11,388 nucleotides of DNA from an uncultured Eubacteriales bacterium (GTDB lineage Bacteria > Bacillota > Clostridia > Christensenellales > Aristaeellaceae): contig URJB01000059.1 of the NCBI GenBank assembly GCA_900548145.1, forward strand, positions 1 through 11,388, in the 5' to 3' direction. Of the stretch, positions 1-5,848 are shown in pieces. The position numbers and the translations under genes were made by a program. The notes under the pieces were generated by a model. The model was not told the DNA's origin. It did no database searches and saw nothing but the letters and a program-made list of their open reading frames with translations. Position 1 is the first letter of the stretch, and the number at the start of each line of letters is the position of its first letter.

Positions 1-170
1 CCCTGCACCCCGGACTGCGCGGCTCCGCCGCGCAGGGGCGTAGAGGGACATGAAAGTTGGCCGGGGTTTTACCGCCGTGGCACGGAAGGTGCCACGGCTC
101 GCGGGTCTGGCAGGGTTTCCAGCCAGCTGGCGTGTACAGGCCGCCATTCGGCGGAAGGCCTCATGACTTA
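1..170 (+). ncRNA. Possible 3' part of a structured non-coding RNA (cut by the window edge)
   Basis: No convincing coding region is visible, but the stretch holds several perfect or near-perfect hairpins: 15-23 with 27-35 (9 bp), 75-83 with 89-97 (9 bp, GGAAG loop), 107-111 with 122-126, and 141-145 with 150-154 inside a GGCC/GGCC frame. All lie directly upstream of the strong terminator at 173-210, as expected for the 3' end of a stable RNA read on the plus strand. I looked for the hallmark sequences of RNase P RNA, tmRNA and SRP RNA and did not see them. The class is therefore unassigned; it could also be a structured intergenic repeat. Confidence 0.3.
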
Positions 171-172
171 CA

Positions 173-210
173 AAAAGACCAGCGTGGTTTTTGTTCCACG
201 CTGGTCTTTT
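173..210. terminator. Bidirectional intrinsic terminator
   Basis: A perfect 15-bp stem, AAAAGACCAGCGTGG (173-187) with CCACGCTGGTCTTTT (196-210), closes an 8-base loop. A T run follows on both strands: four on plus, five on minus. On the minus strand it lies 15 bases beyond the stop codon of the small NrdD-like gene. On the plus strand it would end any transcript entering from the left edge. Confidence 0.9.
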
Positions 211-225
211 GTTATGCATTTTGGG

Positions 226-495
226 TCAGCTGACGGTATGCTTGACGCGGTCACGCTCCTCGGCGCGCTTGGCGTTATTGAAGCGATCCAGCGTACCCAC
301 GAGGTAGCCGGTGATGCGGCGGATGCGGTGGAAGGGCTGCGCGCCCAGATCGTAATCCAGTTCTACCTCGTCGCCGCAGACCTTGATATCGATATGGCGG
401 GGTTCATGGCCGAACTTTTTGGTGGCACGGTCGATATATGCCTGGATTTCAGGCTGCTCCAGCGTTCCGTTAGTGACGGTAACAGTACAAGCCAT
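226..495 (-). CDS. Small stand-alone NrdD-like protein (anaerobic ribonucleotide reductase C-terminal-type domain)
   Basis: The product has 89 residues. Its C-terminal third, around residues 58-85 (RIRRITGYLVGT, then RFNNAKRAEERDRVKH), resembles short clostridial proteins that are usually annotated as anaerobic ribonucleoside-triphosphate reductase. These are related to the tail of NrdD but lack the large radical-bearing catalytic domain. The N-terminal half looks like a small alpha/beta fold, with one cysteine at 40 and a hydrophobic/acidic strand near 41-50. There is no CxxC pair, so the zinc site of true NrdD is absent. The start is fixed by an AAAGGAG ribosome binding site nine bases upstream (505-511 on the opposite strand), and an extended -10 promoter lies at 557-565. 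No nrdD or nrdG is nearby, so a link to nucleotide reduction rests on similarity alone; a role as an orphan regulator or accessory protein is possible. Confidence 0.65.
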   Translation of the reverse strand: MACTVTVTNGTLEQPEIQAYIDRATKKFGHEPRHIDIKVCGDEVELDYDLGAQPFHRIRRITGYLVGTLDRFNNAKRAEERDRVKHTVS

Positions 496-556
496 AGTAT
501 GACGCTCCTTTATATCACCCGGTCGGGCACAAAATATGGTTATTTGGACGATGAAT

Positions 557-585
557 AGTATACCACGTTTTCGGAGGGGTGAAAC
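557..585 (-). promoter_or_regulatory. Sigma-A promoter with extended -10 for the NrdD-like gene
   Basis: Read on the minus strand, TATACT (562 down to 557) is preceded by TGG (565-563), an extended -10 element. The -35 region around 580-585 is poor (GTTTCA or TTTCAC), which is usual when an extended -10 is present. Transcription would start near 550, leaving a leader of about 55 bases. Confidence 0.6.
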
Positions 586-692
586 ACAAAAAAGAACGTT
601 ATAAATGGGGAATAGGTCATTAGAAAAAGCAATGGAATCTTTCCAAACGCCGCCGCATAGGCTTTTGCAAAACCAATGGGGAGGGGAACGGC

Positions 693-1097
693 GTGAGCGA
701 GGTGCAGAGCATTCAGCTTCCTGCGGCGGGGAGCGTCACCAGCCAGACCGCGTCCAACGGCTGGCGCAGCCTGCTGGAAAGCAACATGGGGCGGAGAGTC
801 GTGGCGGAATTTCTGATCGGTCAGGACGGCATGGCGGAAAAAACGGGGGAAATTTACGCGGTGCAGTCAGATTATTTTCTTTTGAAGGACGATAACGGCA
901 ATTATGTGGCCAGCGACCTGTTCAGCCTGAAATTCGTTACCTTCTGTCCGGGCTGCGAAACGGCCGCCCAGTCCGGCACGGCAGCACAAAGCGAAACTTC
1001 GGCGGATAGCGGCGCGTCCGCCATGGTGGTAACGCCTCTGCGCGGCACAGCCCCCGCGGCGGCGCTGAATTACGCCAAACGGAAGGCCCGCCGGTAA
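693..1097 (+). CDS. Small Lsm-like / GerQ-like protein of unknown function
   Basis: The product has 134 residues and starts at GTG, with a purine-rich GGGGAGGGG ribosome binding site at 678-686. Residues 24-84 form a compact run of alternating beta strands: LLESNMGRRVVAEFL, then GEIYAVQSDYFLLKD, then DLFSLKFVTF. The order of conserved glycine, turn and terminal KFVTF resembles small Sm/Lsm-like barrels such as the spore coat protein GerQ. This is a pattern match by eye, not a proven homology. A CPGC motif (85-88) follows the barrel, then a low-complexity Ala/Ser/Thr tail ending in a basic cluster (KRKARR). No signal peptide or membrane segment is visible. The gene is divergent from the NrdD-like gene and precedes glmM, which has its own promoter. 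A spore coat or cortex role is plausible but unproven. Confidence 0.7.
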   Translation: MSEVQSIQLPAAGSVTSQTASNGWRSLLESNMGRRVVAEFLIGQDGMAEKTGEIYAVQSDYFLLKDDNGNYVASDLFSLKFVTFCPGCETAAQSGTAAQSETSADSGASAMVVTPLRGTAPAAALNYAKRKARR

Positions 1098-1116
1098 GCC
1101 CAAAATCAACAGCCGT

Positions 1117-1154
1117 TTTTCTCCGACGGATGAAACCGCGCCCGCCGGAGAAAA
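1117..1154. repeat. Inverted repeat upstream of the glmM promoter
   Basis: TTTTCTCCG (1117-1125) and CGGAGAAAA (1146-1154) are a perfect 9-base inverted repeat separated by 20 bases, ending six bases before the glmM -35 box. There is no T run after it on the plus strand, so it is not a standard terminator. It could be a weak terminator or decay barrier for the upstream gene, or an operator for glmM. Confidence 0.4.
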
Positions 1155-1160
1155 CTGGCC

Positions 1161-1189
1161 TTGAAATCCTGCTCGAATCGCGTTATACT
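1161..1189 (+). promoter_or_regulatory. Sigma-A promoter of glmM
   Basis: TTGAAA (1161-1166) and TATACT (1184-1189) are separated by 17 bases, a near-consensus housekeeping promoter. Transcription would begin about 1196, giving a leader of about 34 bases that contains the ribosome binding site. This placement also rules out an in-frame upstream start at 1161 for glmM. Confidence 0.85.
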
Positions 1190-1229
1190 GGGGGACGATT
1201 CAATACATCTTATCCAAAGGAGCAACGAT

Positions 1230-2579
1230 ATGGCAAGACTGTTCGGAACCGACGGTGTGCGCGGCATCGCCAATACGGAACTTACCTGCGATCTGGCCTT
1301 CCGGCTGGGACAGGCCAGCGCCTATGTGCTGGCCAGCGACGTTCACCGGCCCACGATCCTGGTGGGACGGGACACCCGCATCAGCGGGGAGATGCTGGAA
1401 AGCGCGCTGGTGGCGGGCATTTGCAGCGTGGGCGCGCGGGCGGTGCTGGTGGAGGTGCTGCCGACCCCGGCCATCGCCTATCTGACCCGGTTTTACGAGG
1501 CGGACGCAGGCGCGGTCATCAGCGCCAGCCACAACACGGTGGAATATAACGGCATCAAGTTCTTTGATAAAAACGGCTACAAGCTGCCCGACGCGGTGGA
1601 GGACAAGATCGAGGAGATCGTCCGCAACGGGATGCCGGCGGACTTTGAGGCGCCCACCGGCGAGCGGGTGGGCCGTCCCGTGCGGCAGCGCAACGCCACC
1701 CGGCGCTATGTGGACTTCGTCAAGGAGACCACGGATGTGCGTCTGGACGGCCTGCACGTGGTGCTGGACTGCGCGCAGGGGGCCAGCTTCGAGGTAGCGC
1801 CCATGGTCTTTAAGGAGCTGGGCGCGCAGGTCAGCTGCTACTATCACGAGCCGGACGGCACCAACATCAACGATCATTGCGGCTCCACCCATCCCCGCCG
1901 CCTGTGCGAGCTGGTGCGGGAGCTGGGCGCGGACGTGGGCTTTGCCTTCGACGGCGACGCGGACCGCCTGATGGCCGTGGACGAGCGGGGCTCTCTTATC
2001 AACGGCGATCAGGTCATGGCCATGCTGGCCGTCTATCTGAAAGGGCAGGGACGGCTGCGGCAGAACACCATTGTGGCGACCATCATGAGTAACATGGGCC
2101 TGGATATCGCCATGAAGAAGCATGGCATCCGGGTGGAAAAGACCAAAGTGGGCGACCGCTACGTGTTGGAAAAGATGCTGGCCGACGGCTTTGTGCTGGG
2201 CGGCGAGCAGAGCGGCCATGTGATTATGCTGGATCACAACACCACCGGCGACGGGCTGGTGACGGCGGTGCAGGTCATCAGCGCCATGGTGAAGGCCCAG
2301 CGCCCTCTGAGCCGCCTGAGCTCGGTGATGCAGATCATGCCCCAGAGCCAGTACGCGGCCAATGTTTCCGACAGCCGGAAGTATGATTTCGACAAAAATG
2401 AAAAAATCATGGCTATGATCCGCCAGCTGGAAGAAAAGTACAAGGACAAGGGACGGCTGGTGATCCGTGCCAGCGGCACCGAGCCTCGTGTTCGGGTGAT
2501 GATCGAAGGCCCCGACCAGCGGGAGATGGATCGGGATGTGTACACCCTCAGCAAGCTGATCGAAAAAGAACTGAACTGA
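1230..2579 (+). CDS. glmM: Phosphoglucosamine mutase GlmM
   Basis: GlmM converts glucosamine-6-phosphate to glucosamine-1-phosphate in the cytoplasm, on the path to UDP-GlcNAc for peptidoglycan and wall polymers. The 449-residue length is typical. All four alpha-D-phosphohexomutase signatures are present: N-terminal FGTDGVRG (5-12); the phosphoserine loop VISASHN (96-102, active Ser100); the Mg-binding DGDADR loop (241-246); the sugar-specificity loop GGEQSGH (324-330); and the phosphate-binding RASGTEPRVRVM (413-424). The usual proline after SASHN is threonine here; departures at this position also occur in clostridial GlmM proteins, so activity is expected. The ATG is chosen because AAAGGAG (1216-1222) sits seven bases upstream and the promoter lies at 1161-1189. 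The gene is monocistronic; the cdaA-cdaR genes that often precede glmM in Firmicutes are not seen here. Confidence 0.97.
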   Translation: MARLFGTDGVRGIANTELTCDLAFRLGQASAYVLASDVHRPTILVGRDTRISGEMLESALVAGICSVGARAVLVEVLPTPAIAYLTRFYEADAGAVISASHNTVEYNGIKFFDKNGYKLPDAVEDKIEEIVRNGMPADFEAPTGERVGRPVRQRNATRRYVDFVKETTDVRLDGLHVVLDCAQGASFEVAPMVFKELGAQVSCYYHEPDGTNINDHCGSTHPRRLCELVRELGADVGFAFDGDADRLMAVDERGSLINGDQVMAMLAVYLKGQGRLRQNTIVATIMSNMGLDIAMKKHGIRVEKTKVGDRYVLEKMLADGFVLGGEQSGHVIMLDHNTTGDGLVTAVQVISAMVKAQRPLSRLSSVMQIMPQSQYAANVSDSRKYDFDKNEKIMAMIRQLEEKYKDKGRLVIRASGTEPRVRVMIEGPDQREMDRDVYTLSKLIEKELN

Positions 2580-2595
2580 TTTTCCGCACGTCAGA

Positions 2596-2632
2596 AGCTT
2601 CCCGGAGCAGCGTTCCGGGGGCTCCTTTTTTT
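2596..2632 (+). terminator. Intrinsic terminator of glmM
   Basis: The stem CCCGGA (2601-2606) with TCCGGG (2614-2619) is extended by AGC (2596-2598) with GCT (2621-2623) and followed by a run of seven Ts. It begins 16 bases after the glmM stop codon. Confidence 0.88.
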
Positions 2633-2660
2633 GCGCCTTCCAACGTTCACAAACCGTTTA

Positions 2661-2690
2661 TTTCTCTTTTTACGCAAAGTATGGTATAAT
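2661..2690 (+). promoter_or_regulatory. Extended -10 promoter for the DUF624-like gene and perhaps the following operon
   Basis: A perfect TATAAT (2685-2690) is preceded by TGG (2682-2684), an extended -10. The -35 region is weak (TTTCTC at 2661-2666 with 18-base spacing). The whole stretch is AT-rich compared with the surrounding DNA. Transcription would start near 2697. Confidence 0.75.
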
Positions 2691-2748
2691 GCAAAATGTA
2701 TGATTCTATCATGCGTTCATTATCGCTGTTTGTTTGGAGGGCTCTGGT

Positions 2749-3795
2749 ATGTTCGGGAAGCTGATGAACCGCTATTTCTACGGAAAGAGCGGACAGGGAG
2801 ATTTTGAAAAGGAAGACCTGCCCCAAAATCGGTGGCAGCTGTTTTGGGAAATGCTGCGGGTGCGTTTTTCCGCGCTTTTGCGGCTGAATCTGATGTATGT
2901 GGTCGTGTGGATTCCCGCCATTTTCTTCATCGGCCGTTTTCTGATGTACGGCTATTCCGGGCTGGTGAGCCTGAGCGATTTTCAGGCGCAGCTGGAGGCC
3001 GGCTCCATCACCGCCGAGGCCTATCAGGAGAATTTCGCCCTGTTCCAGGAAGGAATGCGGTCGCTGCTGTTTTCCACACTGGTGTTCCTGATTCCCTGCA
3101 TCGGCATCACCGGCCCCGCCACCGCCGGTCTGTGCTATGTGACCCGCAACTGGGCCCGGGACGAACACGCCTTTATCTGGTCGGACTATAAGGACGCCAT
3201 CAAGGCCAACTGGAAGCCCGCCCTGCTCAACAGCTTCATCACCGGTCTGGTGCCCGTCATGCTGTATGTGTGCTGCACCTTCTACGGCTCCATGGCGAAA
3301 AGCCAGAGTGGGGTGTTTATCCTGCCCGAGGTGATCTGCATCATGATCGGCGTGGTGTGGCTGATGATGCAGATGTACGTCTATCCTCAGATCGTCACCT
3401 ACGACCTGAAATACAAGGGTGTGCTGCGCAACAGTCTGCTGATGGCTATCGGCCGTCTGCCCATGACGGTGGGTCTGCGGCTGCTGGCGCTGGTGCCTAC
3501 GCTGATTTTCGCTGTCGTGTCGCTGCTGACTCCCTACTTCCAGTATGCGGTCATGATCTATGCGCTGTACTACATCCTCATCGGCTTCAGTCTGGATCGC
3601 TTCATCTGCGCCAGCTACACCAACGGTGTGTTTGACAAGCTGATCAACGTCAAGATCGACGGCGCGCAGGTGGGCCGCGGCCTGTACGTGGAGGAAGACG
3701 ACGACGAGGACAAGGAAAACGAGGAAGGCGCAGAAGCCGCGGACGAACCGGCGGCTCTCCCGGACGAAAACAACGCTCCCTCCGAAAAAGAATGA
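2749..3795 (+). CDS. DUF624 / YesL-like integral membrane protein
   Basis: The 348-residue product has about six predicted membrane helices, near residues 44-66, 106-130, 160-180, 190-215, 240-262 and 265-283. The N-terminal block LPQNRWQLFWEMLRVRF (24-40) and the loop AFIWSDYKDAIKANWKPA (141-158) match the pattern of clostridial DUF624 (YesL-type) proteins as I know them. The family's biochemical role is unknown; some members sit beside carbohydrate-uptake genes, which is not the case here. The C-terminus (about 315-348) is a strongly acidic, presumably cytoplasmic tail rich in Glu and Asp. The ATG at 2749 is preferred over an in-frame TTG at 2734 because GGAGG (2736-2740) lies eight bases before it and overlaps the TTG codon. 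No terminator follows, so transcripts may run on into the spore-protein gene 56 bases downstream. Confidence 0.85.
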   Translation: MFGKLMNRYFYGKSGQGDFEKEDLPQNRWQLFWEMLRVRFSALLRLNLMYVVVWIPAIFFIGRFLMYGYSGLVSLSDFQAQLEAGSITAEAYQENFALFQEGMRSLLFSTLVFLIPCIGITGPATAGLCYVTRNWARDEHAFIWSDYKDAIKANWKPALLNSFITGLVPVMLYVCCTFYGSMAKSQSGVFILPEVICIMIGVVWLMMQMYVYPQIVTYDLKYKGVLRNSLLMAIGRLPMTVGLRLLALVPTLIFAVVSLLTPYFQYAVMIYALYYILIGFSLDRFICASYTNGVFDKLINVKIDGAQVGRGLYVEEDDDEDKENEEGAEAADEPAALPDENNAPSEKE

Positions 3796-3851
3796 ACCAT
3801 GCATGGACGGCTCCGCCCTTCGGCAAGCTATGATCGAAGGAGGGAGCGTCT

Positions 3852-4139
3852 ATGAACCATAAACAGGGCTGGGCGTCCGGCGCAATGCGTCGGAACGCCT
3901 TTGCCTTCCTTACCCGGCAGGAGCGCCGGAAGTATGAGATCGCCCGGGAGCTGGGGCTGCTGGACCGCGTGAAGGCCGTAGGCTGGGCCGGGCTCAGCGC
4001 CAAGGAAACGGGCCGCATCGGCGGGCTGATGGGCCGGGAAAACCGTGTCCCGCCGGCAGTGCCGGTGCCATTCGCAGTGCCGAAGCCGTTGACAGTGCCG
4101 GAACCGCCGGACTCACAGGCGACAAAAGAAGGAGAATGA
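3852..4139 (+). CDS. Minor alpha/beta-type small acid-soluble spore protein (SASP)
   Basis: The 95-residue product carries the alpha/beta SASP core at about residues 22-62. KYEIARELGL (28-37) contains the Glu-Ile bond expected to be cut by the germination protease GPR, and LSAKETGRIGGLMGR (48-62) corresponds to the second conserved block of clostridial minor SASPs. Such proteins coat forespore DNA and protect it from damage; this marks the host as a spore former. The C-terminal tail after residue 65 is unusual: valine-proline-rich (VPPAVPVPFAVPKPL and onward), with no counterpart in standard SASPs, which end soon after the second block. The start is supported by AAGGAGG (3837-3843) eight bases upstream. 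The stop codon is four bases before the methyltransferase start, whose ribosome binding site lies inside this gene, so the two are probably translationally coupled. Confidence 0.88.
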   Translation: MNHKQGWASGAMRRNAFAFLTRQERRKYEIARELGLLDRVKAVGWAGLSAKETGRIGGLMGRENRVPPAVPVPFAVPKPLTVPEPPDSQATKEGE

Positions 4140-4143
4140 ACGC

Positions 4144-4902
4144 ATGTACACCGCATTTGCATCCGTATACGACCGGCTGATGACCGGCGTGGATTATCAG
4201 GGCTGGGCGAATTTCTATCACGCCCTGATGGAGCGCTACGGGATTCCCCGGGGAAAGGTATGCGAATGCGCCTGCGGTACGGGCAGCCTGACCATTCCGC
4301 TGGCTGCCATGGGCTACCAGATGACGGGGGTGGATATCAGCCCCGATATGCTTTTCGAGGCCAGCCAGAAGGCCCGCAAGGCCGGGGCCATGATCCCCTT
4401 TGTAAAGCAGGATATGCGCCAGCTGCACCTGCATCGGCAGATGGACGCGGTGCTGTGCACCAATGACGGCGTCAACTACCTGCGCAGCGAGGACGAGCTG
4501 CGGCAGTTCTTTCAGGCGGCGCATCGGGTGCTCCGGGAGGGCGGCGGTCTGTTTCTGGACTTGAGCACCCCCTACAAGCTGCGCCGGGTGCTGGGCAATC
4601 ATTTCATCGGCGACGAGGACGAAAATATCGCCTACCTGTGGCAGAACCGCTACCATGAGCAGCAGAACTGTGTGGAGATGAATCTGGCCATCTTCGTCCG
4701 GCAGGAGGGCGAGACCTATCTGCGCATCGGCGAACAGCAGCGCCAGTACGCCCATACGGCGGAAACGCTGGGGACGCTCCTGCACGAATGCGGCTTTACT
4801 GACGTAGCTGTTTTCGGCGATAAGCACATGGAAGCGCCGGGCGAAAAGGAATGCCGCTGGTTCGTTGCCGCCCGCAAGCCGCTTGGCGGCGCGGAAGTCT
4901 GA
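4144..4902 (+). CDS. Class I SAM-dependent methyltransferase (YqeM-like)
   Basis: The 252-residue product has the Rossmann-type methyltransferase order. Motif I, CECACGTGSL (40-49), binds the methionine part of SAM; VDIS (63-66) supplies the acidic residue for the ribose hydroxyls (Asp64); QDMRQL (89-94) follows; and DAVLCTNDGVNYL (101-113) is motif IV. The N-terminus (YTAFASVYDRLM) and overall size resemble the YqeM group of Firmicutes, whose substrate is not known to me with certainty. The C-terminal half (about 150-245) is a beta-rich substrate lid. AAGGAG (4129-4134) lies nine bases upstream. It sits between the SASP and Hsp33 genes with short gaps, so it is most likely co-transcribed. 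Substrate (protein, RNA or small molecule) cannot be told from sequence. Confidence 0.9.
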   Translation: MYTAFASVYDRLMTGVDYQGWANFYHALMERYGIPRGKVCECACGTGSLTIPLAAMGYQMTGVDISPDMLFEASQKARKAGAMIPFVKQDMRQLHLHRQMDAVLCTNDGVNYLRSEDELRQFFQAAHRVLREGGGLFLDLSTPYKLRRVLGNHFIGDEDENIAYLWQNRYHEQQNCVEMNLAIFVRQEGETYLRIGEQQRQYAHTAETLGTLLHECGFTDVAVFGDKHMEAPGEKECRWFVAARKPLGGAEV

Positions 4903-4927
4903 TTTCCGGGAAAGGAACGGAAGAAAA

Positions 4928-5833
4928 ATGAGCGAGATCAAGGAACTCTATAACCGCAAGGATCAGATGATCCACTTTACGCTGGCGGACGGCATGGTGC
5001 GCGGTCTGCTCTGCACGGCGGTGAATACCGTTGCAAAGGGCGCGGCCATCCACTGCGCCACGCCGGTGGTGGCCGCCGCGCTGGGCCGCACCCTGATGGG
5101 CACTGCCATGATGGGCGCGATGCTCAAGGGGGACGAAGCCTCTGTCACCGTCACCATCGATGGCGGAGGACCCATCGGCAAGATCATCTGCGTAGCCGAC
5201 CGGGAAAGCGTCCGGGGATGCGTGGACGTACCCAATGTGGAGCTGCCCCTGCGCAAGGACGGCAAGCTGAACGTAGGCATGGCCGTAGGCAGGGAGGGCC
5301 GTATGTCCGTAGTAAAGGACTTGGGCATGAGGAACCCCTATGTGGGTCAGACGGCGCTTCTGTCAGGAGAGATCGCGGAGGACTTTGCCGCATATTATGT
5401 GCAGAGTGAGCAGACCCCCACCCTGCAGGCGCTGGGCGTACTGGTCAGCGGTGACACGGTGCTGAGCGCGGGTGGCGTGCTGTTGCAGACGTTGCCCGGC
5501 TGCCCGGACGACATCGTCAGCCAGCTGGAGCTGCGCAGTCCGCTGTTTTCCGATATCAGCCGGGAGCTGTGCTATGACTCCGCCGAGAACCTGCTCAGCC
5601 AGTGGTTCGACGGCCTGAAGCCCGTGGTGCTGGAGACCCATCCGCTGGAATACCGCTGCTATTGCTCCCGGGCCCGGATGGAAAAGGCCCTGATCGCGCT
5701 GGGCAAGGACGAACTGACCAGCATGATCGAGGACGAGATCGACGGCGCGGAGCTGGTCTGCCACTTCTGCAAGGAAAAATATCATTTTACGCAGGATGAC
5801 CTGCGCCGTCTGCTGGAACAGGCGACGCGCTGA
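4928..5833 (+). CDS. hslO: Redox-regulated molecular chaperone Hsp33
   Basis: Hsp33 is a cytoplasmic holdase chaperone that is switched on by oxidation and unfolding, protecting proteins under oxidative or bleach stress. The 301-residue length fits the family. The N-terminal domain shows the typical opening (MIHFTLADGMVRG, 14-26) and the glycine-rich TIDGGGPIGKI segment (76-86). The redox switch is complete: CYC (244-246) and CHFC (278-281) provide the four zinc-binding cysteines (C244, C246, C278, C281). The start at 4928 is preferred over an in-frame ATG at 4865, because the latter lies deep inside the methyltransferase gene and AAAGGA (4911-4916) precedes 4928, although its 11-base spacing is slightly long. 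In an anaerobe it would be expected to matter on exposure to air. Confidence 0.97.
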   Translation: MSEIKELYNRKDQMIHFTLADGMVRGLLCTAVNTVAKGAAIHCATPVVAAALGRTLMGTAMMGAMLKGDEASVTVTIDGGGPIGKIICVADRESVRGCVDVPNVELPLRKDGKLNVGMAVGREGRMSVVKDLGMRNPYVGQTALLSGEIAEDFAAYYVQSEQTPTLQALGVLVSGDTVLSAGGVLLQTLPGCPDDIVSQLELRSPLFSDISRELCYDSAENLLSQWFDGLKPVVLETHPLEYRCYCSRARMEKALIALGKDELTSMIEDEIDGAELVCHFCKEKYHFTQDDLRRLLEQATR

Positions 5834-5848
5834 CAGAAAGGAGCGGGC

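Noticed and set aside
1..558. Long open plus-strand frame across the left edge and over the NrdD-like gene
   Set aside because: It runs through the perfect terminator at 173-210, has no ribosome binding site, and its second half is the antisense of a gene with a good start, promoter and ribosome binding site.
605..895. Plus-strand frame starting at 605 over the beginning of the Lsm-like gene
   Set aside because: Its composition is Gly/Arg-rich as expected of a shifted frame, and the GTG frame at 693 has a ribosome binding site and a regular beta-strand pattern.
1161..1229. Longer glmM start at 1161
   Set aside because: The extra codons coincide with the -35 and -10 boxes of the promoter; GlmM proteins begin with the FGTDGVRG region directly after the ATG at 1230.
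1524..1544. Threonine instead of proline after SASHN in GlmM as a sign of lost activity
   Set aside because: The active serine, metal loop and phosphate-binding loop are intact, and other clostridial GlmM proteins also depart from proline at this position.
2647..3804. Long minus-strand frame opposite the DUF624-like gene
   Set aside because: It is rich in His and Gln, typical of the antisense of a G+C-rich gene, and lacks a ribosome binding site. Similar antisense frames lie opposite glmM, hslO, the TPR gene and the HEAT-like gene.
3800..3830. Possible forespore sigma-G promoter before the SASP gene (GCATG at 3801-3805, CAAGCTA at 3824-3830, 18-base gap)
   Set aside because: The -35 fits the consensus but the -10 has a mismatch, and the predicted start near 3837 would place the ribosome binding site at the extreme 5' end. 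Worth a 5'-end mapping, but too weak to list as a feature.
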